The notes beneath the pieces are model-generated. The model was not told the origin of the DNA, made no database searches, and saw only the letters and a program-made list of their open reading frames with translations. DNA of 47,028 nt from Blautia sp. (lineage in GTDB: Bacteria > Bacillota > Clostridia > Lachnospirales > Lachnospiraceae), in the NCBI GenBank assembly GCA_017475035.1, contig JAFVGK010000108.1, positions 1 through 47,028 of the forward strand, in the 5' to 3' direction. A program made the position numbers and the translations under genes. Below, piece by piece: positions 33,134 to 41,700 of this stretch (positions are counted from its first letter, which is position 1; each line of letters opens with the position of its first letter).

Positions 33134-33517
33134 TCAAAGATCGTTCAACATCGCCATCAATTCGTCGACGCTAAGATTCTGAAGCTGTTCATCCTGCTTC
33201 CTGCTGATAATATCCAGGATTTTTTTCTTCTTCTGGCTGTTTTCCACTGCCTTTTTGGCGTTTTCCCGCTCCGTAAGCTTATAGGCAACAATGTAACGGA
33301 TGATCGCAACTTTATTCCGAAGCGTCTCACCTTCCTTGGATTTCTCCGTCAGCAGGCTCTCCTCTTCCGTTTTCCGGATCTCATCATTCAGTCCTTTGAA
33401 AATCTTGTCCAGCTGCTCTACACTCAGATCCCAAAGGTCTTCCGTCGTGATCTGGCCGCGGAAATTATAACGATATTTTTCGCGAAGAGCAATCTCAAAA
33501 ATATTCTTTTCCGGCAT
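33134..33517 (-). CDS. Uncharacterised 127-residue charged helical protein
   Basis: No signal or membrane segment. The N-terminal part (NIFEIALREKYRYNFRGQIT, then EDLWDLSVEQLDKIFKGLND) looks like a small folded domain. Residues about 50-110 are helical and Lys/Glu-rich. The end (EQLQNLSVDELMAMLNDL) repeats the LSVxEL pattern of the middle. From memory, similar small proteins occur in bacteriophages and are usually next to genes like the 690-residue one; this is recollection, not a search. RBS AAAGGAG precedes the ATG. I assign no function. Confidence 0.6.
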   Translation of the reverse strand: MPEKNIFEIALREKYRYNFRGQITTEDLWDLSVEQLDKIFKGLNDEIRKTEEESLLTEKSKEGETLRNKVAIIRYIVAYKLTERENAKKAVENSQKKKKILDIISRKQDEQLQNLSVDELMAMLNDL

Positions 33518-33592
33518 CCTTATCGGCTCCTTTCTGTCATTTCACATTTCACACGGATTTTTACTCCGAAATGCTTCCGCCTGCCGGCGGCA

Positions 33593-33642
33593 CCTGTCAA
33601 AAAAAGCTCGCTTATTCCGCTGTGCCCGCTTTTTTTGACAGG
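33593..33642. other. 15-bp inverted repeat between the 690- and 127-residue genes
   Basis: CCTGTCAAAAAAAGC and its exact complement GCTTTTTTTGACAGG are separated by 20 bases. The T-run lies inside the stem rather than after it. It could be an attenuator, a terminator or a processing site within the operon. Confidence 0.7.
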
Positions 33643-33696
33643 CACATCCGGGCAAAAATCCTCAGCAACCTGTTCCGTTTATTTTCATCCGGCTCC

Positions 33697-35769
33697 TTAA
33701 AAAACAATCTTCAGAATTCTCTCTGACGTTCCGGTCACCTTCACTACGAGCTCGGCGTGTTTTGTGCTGGAAAAACCCAGGCCGGAGAGCTGATCCGGGG
33801 TGTCCTGGACCTTTGCCTTTAAGCCGAGCATTTCCAATACTCTTTTATGCGGACCCAGTTCGTTCCGAAGCTGTTCATTGTAAAAGCCGTTCGGAGATTC
33901 ATCATTGGCACAGTCCTTCAGCATAAAGAAATAATGCCGGTTGCCGACTCCATTTGCCTCATCCCACCAGTTCGGCGACAGGCAGACCACAGATACGGGA
34001 ACAAACTGATTGGTAGTGATTCCCCATACCGTCGTCCCATGTGCTGTTACTCCGGAGGGAAGGATATCCTTGATGGTAAAATATCCGTCTTTTGACAGAT
34101 TTACGACAGCAACCTCTACCTTTCCTCCGTTTCTCGTATTCTGGGAATAATCATAGGAATGAAGCTCCCCATCAGCCTCTACTTCCGCCCGGAAACCTCC
34201 CGTGCCTCCACGGCCTGCAAAGGTATGGACAAAAAAGCGGTAGTCTCCCGGTTTCATGCTGTCCAAAGAGGGCCAGGTAATGTTTTCCACGGCAGGCACA
34301 TTTTTCTGGGGATGTGTGATATCCACATCGAGATTGCCCCGTGTAGCGCTGTCAACCTTTTTTCCAAAGTAAATCTCAAATCCGTTTGGTTCTATACAAT
34401 GGGCATCCTCATCATTCTGATTCCATCTTTCCAGGTCGTTCCACTGGATGGAAAAACGGAGCACCCCATCCACTTTGCCGCCGGCGTTCTTTACACGTTC
34501 TTTCAGAAGAGAGTCCGCAACATTCCCTCGGTATGCCCAGCTGAAGCCATTTCCCCACTTAAATAAAGTAGGTGCCTGGGGATTCACCGGAGCAATCAGG
34601 GAAACAAGATTGGGGATATGCCTGTTTTCAAAAAAGAGTTCCAGAGACCGTGCCGTGGGAAGCACCTTTTCCACAAACTCCTGGATCCCGATCGTCTGTA
34701 CCCTGGAAAACTGTTTCGGATCAGCCTTTACCTCTTTTTTCATCTCCGTAAAGAAAGATTCCGCCCCTGTCGCCCCGATAATCCTCCTGGCGGCATCCCT
34801 GTTGGAGAACAGGATATCGTTGACCCTGATATCATTGAGGGTGGCAAACCGGCGAAGCAGGGAATCCATAAATCCAAGCTTCTCGATCGTTTCCCTGGCC
34901 TCATCCAGCATTCTCTGCGTAAAAATCGCCTGAGGACGCTTATAATTGGTCGGAGCCATGATACTTTCCCACTGACGCACGGCCTGCTCAAGATCCATCT
35001 CCTCCGAGATATTAGCCAGGAGTGTCCCCATGCTGTGGTTTTTGATCCGCGCGATCACATTTCCGACCTGAACCGACTTTTCCCAGAGATACAGATCTCT
35101 GACCCGTCTGTCTTCGGGAAGATGATCATATTCTGTCTTATATTTTCTGAAGTCCTGCAGGGCGCCCTTCCATTCCTCTCCACGGTAAAGGGAATTCTGG
35201 GCGATCAGCTCCAGAACGATATCAATGGCTTCCAGAGAGATCTCTGTCAGGGATCTTCCGAATACCTCTTTTGTCGTCTTTGCTTCACCCAACAGCTCAC
35301 TTTTCTGCCAGGGATCCACAACATAAGCCGCAGGTACTTTGGCATACAGATGATGCCAGGTAATGACCTGTCCATCCTCACACAGCTCCGGAGTCTTCTC
35401 CTGCCCTATGGACTGCGTCCTGGGGAAAAACCGGTTATCGATCGGCAGGGCTTTGGCGGCATCGGAGAGCTTTTTCGCCACATCCTTAAAATAATCAGAG
35501 GCTTCAAAATCCCAGATGCTCACCAGATGGCCATTCTCAATCGCAACTACATTCGCGCAGTTCCGGAAAAAATTTCTGCAGGCGCTGCAGTCAAATCTCC
35601 TGCGTTTACGAAAGATCGGGTTATGCTCCCGGGGAATCGAATCAAGATAAATCTGCCATAGTTCCAGGCAATCTGCCTCGGTGACATACAATGACCTGTG
35701 TTCTTTGCACATGTTCTCAAAATGGGTACGTACTTCGTCGATAAATGCCGGATAGAAAGGATCGTTCAT
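33697..35769 (-). CDS. Uncharacterised 690-residue protein with DUF2135-like C-terminal region
   Basis: A soluble protein with no signal peptide. Near residue 61 a CSAC...C cluster (Cys61, 64, 71) may bind zinc. Residues about 165-345 are helical (SLTEISLEAIDIVLELIAQN; RPQAIFTQRMLDEARETIE). Residues about 400-570 are beta-rich. The run DEDAHCIEPNGFEIYFG (453-469), GNLDVDI (478-484), ENITWPS and GDYRFFVHTFAG (508-519) follows the pattern of DUF2135 (YfaP-like) domains, which often accompany VWA and MoxR proteins. The C-terminus is LSGLGFSSTK...ILKIVF. From memory, close relatives occur in phage genomes next to a short protein like the downstream one. RBS AAGGGGGGG precedes the ATG. The function is unknown. 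Confidence 0.6.
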   Translation of the reverse strand: MNDPFYPAFIDEVRTHFENMCKEHRSLYVTEADCLELWQIYLDSIPREHNPIFRKRRRFDCSACRNFFRNCANVVAIENGHLVSIWDFEASDYFKDVAKKLSDAAKALPIDNRFFPRTQSIGQEKTPELCEDGQVITWHHLYAKVPAAYVVDPWQKSELLGEAKTTKEVFGRSLTEISLEAIDIVLELIAQNSLYRGEEWKGALQDFRKYKTEYDHLPEDRRVRDLYLWEKSVQVGNVIARIKNHSMGTLLANISEEMDLEQAVRQWESIMAPTNYKRPQAIFTQRMLDEARETIEKLGFMDSLLRRFATLNDIRVNDILFSNRDAARRIIGATGAESFFTEMKKEVKADPKQFSRVQTIGIQEFVEKVLPTARSLELFFENRHIPNLVSLIAPVNPQAPTLFKWGNGFSWAYRGNVADSLLKERVKNAGGKVDGVLRFSIQWNDLERWNQNDEDAHCIEPNGFEIYFGKKVDSATRGNLDVDITHPQKNVPAVENITWPSLDSMKPGDYRFFVHTFAGRGGTGGFRAEVEADGELHSYDYSQNTRNGGKVEVAVVNLSKDGYFTIKDILPSGVTAHGTTVWGITTNQFVPVSVVCLSPNWWDEANGVGNRHYFFMLKDCANDESPNGFYNEQLRNELGPHKRVLEMLGLKAKVQDTPDQLSGLGFSSTKHAELVVKVTGTSERILKIVF

Positions 35770-35836
35770 TTGTGTTCCCCCCCTTTTGTTTACAACCTGA
35801 TGTGTTTCCGTCGGAACCGTTCTCTAAAAAGTCTGT

Positions 35837-35863
35837 CCCGGATGACCTGTCTTTTTATCCGGG
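35837..35863. other. Hairpin in the leader of the 690-residue gene
   Basis: CCCGGAT and ATCCGGG flank a 13-base loop, between the putative promoter and the start codon. Confidence 0.5.
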
Positions 35864-35888
35864 CGCATATCTCAAAAATCAGTGACAT

Positions 35889-35917
35889 AGTAAAGAACAG
35901 TTTCGTTTATTTATCAA
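35889..35917 (-). promoter_or_regulatory. Possible promoter of the 690-residue gene
   Basis: Minus strand TTGATA (complement of 35912-35917), 17 bases, TTTACT (complement of 35889-35894). The leader would be about 110 bases. Confidence 0.4.
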
Positions 35918-36203
35918 TCTGATACCAAGACGAAGCAAAATGCATTTTTAATCCGTTTATCCTAATTTAACACAATATATTTCCATGCACAAGGGGGGGA
36001 TGGTATCCGTAAAGATACTTTTCTCTGGATACTTCTTTTCTTATATGTTATACTCGTGAACGCATTTAACTGCACCTTTCGGATTGGAAGGGAAGCGCGT
36101 TCACTCGTTATACGTTAAGCATATCGGCAGACATTTCCGTTATCGAGTATAAACTATATTTCCAGATGAGATGAAGCATCAGGAAGCGACAGTGACTGAT
36201 TTT

Positions 36204-36230
36204 TTACCGGCTTCTAAGGTGCCGGTCAAA
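36204..36230 (+). other. Hairpin upstream of the YczE-like gene
   Basis: ACCGGC-TTCTAAGGT-GCCGGT between a TTTTTT run and CAAAATCG. It could be a leader hairpin. The rest of 35918-36289 shows no gene. Confidence 0.4.
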
Positions 36231-36289
36231 ATCGTGATCCGAATACATTGTGTCAGCGTACAGGACTTCGTTTAGGGAGGAGAAATAAA

Positions 36290-36952
36290 ATGAACCGGAA
36301 AATCATTCTGAAACAATGGCTGCAGATTGCAGCCGGACTGCTTGTATTTGCCTTTGGCGTCCATCTGACGATCCATGCGAATATCGGTCTGGCTCCATGG
36401 GACTGCCTTGGAATGGGAATCGCGAAACATACTCCGCTGAACTACGGCCTTTCCATGACAATCATCGCAGTCTGCGTCCTTGGGATTGATCTCCTGATAA
36501 AAGAGCGCATCGGGTTCGGAACAATCATAGACGCCGTTCTGACAGGTAATTTTGTACAGATGTTCAATGATCTGGATCCTCTGCCGGAAAACAGCAGCCT
36601 GCTTCTCGGAATCGTTTTTATGCTTGTCGGGTTTGTCTTTATGGCTTTAGGCATGTGGATCTACATGAGCGCAGAGGAATGCTGCGGTCCAAGAGATTCT
36701 CTGCTGGTCGGACTGGGAAAGCTCTTCCCGTCGATCCCGATCGGTATTGTGGAAATAGCTTTGTGGACGATCGTCCTGCTGGCGGGATGGCTCCTGGGCG
36801 GTCCTGTCGGAATCGGAACCCTCGTCAGTACATTAGGCGCCGGCGCGGTCATGCAGCTGGTATATCATATCATCCGCTTCGAGCCGAGAGATTTAAAGCA
36901 TAAAGACGTACTGGAGGTCGCTGCGGCTTTTGTCAGAAACCAATCCATGTGA
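36290..36952 (+). CDS. YczE/YyaS/YitT-type membrane protein
   Basis: A 220-residue protein with about five membrane helices and the typical YczE pattern: GLLVFAFGVHLTIHANIGLAPWD (about residues 14-36), then GMGIAKHTPL, YMSAEECCGPRDSLLVGL (about 127-144) and a GP-rich fifth helix (GGPVGIGTLVSTLGAG). The family has no proven transport role. The ATG at 36290 has GGGAGGAG seven bases upstream; the longer reading from 36248 has none. Confidence 0.8.
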   Translation: MNRKIILKQWLQIAAGLLVFAFGVHLTIHANIGLAPWDCLGMGIAKHTPLNYGLSMTIIAVCVLGIDLLIKERIGFGTIIDAVLTGNFVQMFNDLDPLPENSSLLLGIVFMLVGFVFMALGMWIYMSAEECCGPRDSLLVGLGKLFPSIPIGIVEIALWTIVLLAGWLLGGPVGIGTLVSTLGAGAVMQLVYHIIRFEPRDLKHKDVLEVAAAFVRNQSM

Positions 36953-37023
36953 TTCCGGCAGCGGAAGGCCGGACAAAATAATCCATTGCTCCGCCTCTGT
37001 CATAAAAAAGTTCCTTCATCAGA

Positions 37024-37239
37024 TGCTGGAACGAGTTCTCCTTCGCCCTGGTCCTCATCAAGGATGTCGCCCTGCAGACCGTGCCCCTTGCCCTGACCCA
37101 GTTCAAAGGGCAGTTCGCCTCTGATTATCCCAAACAGATGGCTGCAATGTTAATCACCATGTCGCCGATCATTGCTCTTTACTTTATCTTCAGCAAACAG
37201 ATCATCAAAGGCATGGTGGCAGGCGCCGTAAAAGGCTGA
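37024..37239 (+). pseudogene. Remnant of a carbohydrate ABC transporter permease
   Basis: A 71-codon frame without a start; a stop lies six codons upstream. It ends in a normal stop. It encodes the C-terminal end of a MalG/LacG-type sugar permease: CWNEFSFALVLIKD near the start (WNEF of the EAA loop/last helices), TVPLALTQFKGQF, then AAMLITMSPIIALYF and the family ending KGMVAGAVKG. The N-terminal three quarters of the gene are missing. Its original terminator is still present after it. It lies between a YczE-like gene and a xylanase, so it may have been the permease of a xylo-oligosaccharide importer. Confidence 0.88.
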
Positions 37240-37246
37240 CCAGAAA

Positions 37247-37280
37247 AGAGGAGCCAGACAATGTCTGACTCCTCTTTTTC
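37247..37280. terminator. Terminator after the permease remnant
   Basis: AGAGGAG-C-CAGAC/GTCTG-A-CTCCTCT stem followed by TTTT. It also faces the end of the convergent xylanase gene. Confidence 0.85.
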
Positions 37281-37323
37281 GCGCCTTCTTTCCTCCCGGC
37301 ATAACACCGAAATGAAATATGTA

Positions 37324-38604
37324 TTACCCGGCGGTGACCGGCGTCCCAACGAAGACAACGGGCACAGTTCCCGGGTTCTTGCCCCATTGGAAGGAGCCGG
37401 CTGCTCCCTCGCATTCCAGCTCGTAGCTGCCGCGGTATCCGTCAAATTGCACCATGCCATCCGCATCCGTGACAGCCTCTTTCTTTGTGGTCCACTCTTC
37501 GTGGATCAGCCTGTACAGCGCCTCATAGGACGGCTTTATCGAATTGTCCTTCCGAATCAGACCGGTAGGAGCCCCAAGCCACGCCCCATCCGCAAAATCC
37601 CAGCCGGTGACGGCTTCCACAAGGGGATGCGCAAAAAGAATTTCCATCATTTCCTTCCATTCTTTTGCCTGCCGTTCTTCTCCGTCCGGTGTCGTAGGCC
37701 ATTCCGGGATCTGATAGTCATTCAGGTCAATGATTTCCGGCGGCATCAGATGTCCGGATACCAGTGAATTTTCCGTAAAATGCAAAGGAAGGCCAAATAC
37801 GGAAAAACGTTCCAGAACGTCCTCCAGCCAGGCTTTCCCTTTATATCCCTGGTGCTGATGCGTCTGAATGCCGATCGCGCCGATCGGTACCCCTGCGTTC
37901 AGGCAGCCGTCGATCAGAATCCTGTAGCTCTCGGAAAGATTAAAATCGTTGATCAATAACAAGGCGTCCGGATTTGCCGTCCTGGCAGCCGCAAACACTT
38001 CCTTCACCAGTCCCACACGTCCCAGATCCCTGCAGATCCGGGTAACGGCATTATCATACCGGTCAAAAACAGGCATGATGACAACCTCGTTTATGACATC
38101 CCAGATATCAATCAGCCCTTTAAACCCGCTGACGTCTCTGTCTATTCTGGCAAGCTGTTTGTCCAGAATTGTATGATTGTCATATTTCATCAGCCAATCC
38201 GCGCACACAGTATGCCAGCACAGCGGATGCCCCTTCACCTTTGCCCCGTGAGATACCAGATAGTTCGCGGCGCGTTTCCTGCTTTCTGCCTGAGGCTCCC
38301 CTTCACAGGGCTCATACCTTCCCCAGTAAAAAGGCAGGGTTCCGTAATTAAACATCCTGGTCCATTTGTTCATCCTGTCCTCATAAAAAGCCAGGTCCGA
38401 AGGAGCTTTTTCTCCCTCATCTGTCAGGGGAAGGCTGTCAAAGGCCCCGCACCCAAACAAAAATTCATGGTTGGTCTGTCTGATCGAAACCTTTTTTCCG
38501 GACAGGGGACGCCCCTGCGGATCCGTCAGTTTCAGAAAACCTGATGACCTGCGATGTGCATATTTTGCTTCATTTCTTTCCATTTCTTCAAACCTTTTTT
38601 TCAT
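37324..38604 (-). CDS. GH10 endo-beta-1,4-xylanase, cytoplasmic
   Basis: A 426-residue glycoside hydrolase family 10 enzyme. A short beta-strand N-terminal part (FLKLTDPQGRPLSGKKVSI, about residues 23-41) precedes the barrel. Substrate-site residues are in KGHPLCWH (about 123-130). The acid/base glutamate is in IDIWDVINEVV (about 165-175). The nucleophile is in LPLHFTENSLV (about 273-283), replacing the usual TELD. GWDFADGAWLGAPTGL near 345 closes the barrel. There is no signal peptide, so it should act on imported xylo-oligosaccharides. A second ATG at 38583 has the better spaced AAAAGG; the first ATG lacks a clear site. It lies beside the decayed sugar permease. Confidence 0.9.
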   Translation of the reverse strand: MKKRFEEMERNEAKYAHRRSSGFLKLTDPQGRPLSGKKVSIRQTNHEFLFGCGAFDSLPLTDEGEKAPSDLAFYEDRMNKWTRMFNYGTLPFYWGRYEPCEGEPQAESRKRAANYLVSHGAKVKGHPLCWHTVCADWLMKYDNHTILDKQLARIDRDVSGFKGLIDIWDVINEVVIMPVFDRYDNAVTRICRDLGRVGLVKEVFAAARTANPDALLLINDFNLSESYRILIDGCLNAGVPIGAIGIQTHQHQGYKGKAWLEDVLERFSVFGLPLHFTENSLVSGHLMPPEIIDLNDYQIPEWPTTPDGEERQAKEWKEMMEILFAHPLVEAVTGWDFADGAWLGAPTGLIRKDNSIKPSYEALYRLIHEEWTTKKEAVTDADGMVQFDGYRGSYELECEGAAGSFQWGKNPGTVPVVFVGTPVTAG

Positions 38605-38611
38605 TTCATTG

Positions 38612-38656
38612 ACAAAAGTCTCGTTCCGGGGATCGCTTCATAGCAGAGCTGCTCCT
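38612..38656. repeat. Family-2 repeat, truncated copy
   Basis: GACAAAAGTCTCGTTCC, GGGGATCGCTTC and AGCAGAGCTGCTC match the start of the copies at 1 and 23945. The hairpin part is missing and a family-1 copy follows directly. Confidence 0.6.
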
Positions 38657-38746
38657 CTTACAATGTTGATTGTAAACCGACATACCGTCCGGATGACTGT
38701 TTTGTTGCCTGTCGCGCTTCACGCTCCGGGACAGAATATGTCTCCC
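38651..38746 (-). repeat. SD-flanked repeat, family 1, copy upstream of the xylanase gene
   Basis: In xylanase orientation it begins GGGAGACATATTCTGTCCC, has a GC-rich variable hairpin segment, then AACAGTCATCCGGACGG, and ends AAGAGGAGC. The order is the same as the proB copy. Confidence 0.75.
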
Positions 38747-38763
38747 ATGTGTTTCGTTAACCT

Positions 38764-41700
38764 TTACATCAGGATCAGGCTTTCCAGTGTTTCATACAGC
38801 TGTTCCGGTTCAACAGGCTTTGACAGGTGTGCGTTCAGTCCGGCCTGCATGCTGCGCTGCACGTCCTCATCAAACGCATTGGCGGTCAGGGCGATGATGG
38901 GGATGGTCTGCGCGTCCGGGCGGTCCATGGACCGGATCACTTTTGTTGCCTCCAGACCGTCCATTTCCGGCATACGCATATCCATCAGGATCGCGTCATA
39001 ATAACCCGGCTCATGGGAGCTGAACAGATCCACGGCGATTTTTCCGTTTTCTGCAACATCTGTCTCAATCTCACGTATCGTCAGCACCATCATGATGATC
39101 TCTGCGTTTACGGCAACGTCCTCCGCAAGAAGAACCCTGCGTCCCTTTAAATCGACCGTTTTCTTTTCCAGGGCTTCATTTTTGCGCCGGAAGGCCTCCC
39201 TGAATTCATCCATCACGCTGCCTGCAAACAGCGGCTTTGGCACAAAGGTATCCACTCCTGCGTCTCTTGCTTCATCAGCGATATCATCCCAGTTAAACGA
39301 CGTGAGGATAATGATGGCAGTATCGTGACCCACAATCGACCGAATCTGCCGTGTCGTCTCAATGCCGTCTATATCCGGCATTCTCCAGTCAATCAGGATC
39401 AGATCATAATCCTCGCGGCGGCCATGTCTGACCCTGACTTTATCGATGCCTTCCCAGCCGGACTCCGCCGTCTCACAGTGTATGCCGATCTGACCGAGAA
39501 TGATCTGCGCATGTTCCAGCGCGATCCTGTCATCGTCAATAACAAGGACGCTCATTTCCTGCGGATTCATATCGCCATGCGCAAAATCCACACTCTTCCG
39601 GTCAGATTCCTCCAGTGTAACCGTCACCGTAAAAGTAGTACCGACTCCTTTTTCACTTTCCACCTCGATGGAACCGTTCATAAGCTCTACAAGGCTTTTC
39701 GTGATCGGCATCCCAAGGCCGGTGCTGCCATATTTGCTGGTAGAGGAGGAATCCTCCTGGCTGAAAGCGTCAAAGATATGCGGAATATACTCCTTGCTCA
39801 TTCCGATTCCGGTATCCCGGATGGTAAAACGGACAGCAGCCTTACCGTCATACCGCCGGCCTTCTGCAATGAGGAAAGACACCGTACCGCCCTCCGGCGT
39901 AAATTTCACGGCGTTGCCGAGAATGTTGATCAGCACCTGCTTCAGCTTCATCGCGTCGCCGACATAATAATCATCGATTTTACCGATTGTTCTGCACTCA
40001 TAGTGCAGCCCCTTGTCACGGCATTGGCTGCCGATCATATTATTGACCTGCTCCAGATTCTTGGAGAAAGAAAACTCTTCCTTTTTGATGATCATGCGGC
40101 CGGATTCTATCCGGGACATATCCAGAATGTCGTTGATAATTCCAAGGAGATGCTTTGCGGAGGCGTCTATTTTGACCAGATACTCTTTCACCCTGTCCGG
40201 TGCGTCAGGATCGTTCAGGGCAATGTTATTCAGTCCAATGATGGCATTCATAGGAGTACGGATCTCGTGACTCATATTGGAAAGAAAGGCTGTCTTTGCA
40301 CGGTTCGCCTGCTCTGCGATTTCCAGCGCGTCGCTGAGCGCCTGCTGCTGGTCCATGGAATGCCGCATTTCTTCATCAATATCAGAAAAACCCACACCCA
40401 CCACATGTACCTTATGATCCTGGTGGTCCCCAGGGCGGCGCACCCCCGTCATCCGCAGCAGGGTGTATGTCTCTTTGCCGTCCTGGAGTTCAAGGAATCG
40501 ATAAGAAATAATCTGCTGCTTCAGCAGCGCCGCCCGTATGTTTTCCGGCTGAATAAATGCCAGATAGCCGTCACGGTACTGTTCAGCCACATGATCGTAA
40601 GCGAATGCGGTAAATTCGCGAAGGAAGGAAACAGATGATCCCAGTGCCGGCGCTTCGCCAAATCTCGGATCCTCGCGGTAACAGATCGCCTCGTCCTTAT
40701 CCAGGTCAACATAAAAGACACTTCTGTAGTCGGACGCAAGGGCCGTAATCATCTTATCCTGCTGCTCCTTAAGCGCCTTCTGCTGCAGAAGGAGTTCCTT
40801 TTCCTCAAGACGGATCTTATTCCGATGGCGGTCACGGATGAGAAGGAAAATCACCAGAGCGGACACGGCAAGGATCACGCTGCCGAACAGCGCCATATGA
40901 TCCCTTAACATGTCTGTGAATCCGTATTCATACAGACCGGATGTGTAGCGATAGGAGATGTTCTGGGCATATTCGCTGCCCAGAATGTTGATTCCCCGAT
41001 TCAGCAGCTTCAAAAGGCCTTCCTTGCCGATTTCAACGCCGAAGCATCGATCGTCACTGCTTGTGGCCTGACGCAGGGACAGACCGTCATACTGGCTGTT
41101 CCGGAGAATATCATTTGCGCGCAGGCCGTTGAGAGTCGTAACGCCGGCCTTTCCGGAGAGAACTGCGGCAAGACAGTCCTCAATAGACGGATATAAGGTG
41201 ATTTCCGCGTCGGGATAATATGTCCGCACATAATAATACTGCATCCGGTTGTTTTCGTTTACGGCAAAGTTCTTTACTTTATCCTCGTTAAATTCTCCCC
41301 TGAAGACAAGTTCTGTCGTAGATGAAGCCACAGCATGAGATTGGTAGATGCCGTTCTCCTCTGAATAATACAATCCGCCGCCGACAGGAAATGCCACATC
41401 AATTTCCTCAGAATTCATGGCGGCAATCATCTTGTCATAGCTCTCATAGCCTGTATACGTCACGGTCATATTGGTGACGCCGAGAGTTCCGAGCAAATCC
41501 TTAAGATAGTCCCTGATCAGGCCTGTAACCTGCCCCTGCTGATCTGTATCGCAGTAAGGCAGATAGTTCTCCAGATACCCGACACGAAGTGCAGGATGCG
41601 CCTGGATCCATTCCCGTTCTTTTTCAGAAAAAGCACGGGCGGTAACGCTGACGGGATAATACTTGGTGGCAAGAGAATTAAGGAAATTCGGTTCTTCGGC

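Noticed and set aside
39325-40638. Long plus-strand frame of 437 codons
   Set aside because: It lies entirely antisense to the hybrid kinase and gives a low-complexity His/Arg-rich product with no domain. It is a shadow of codon bias.
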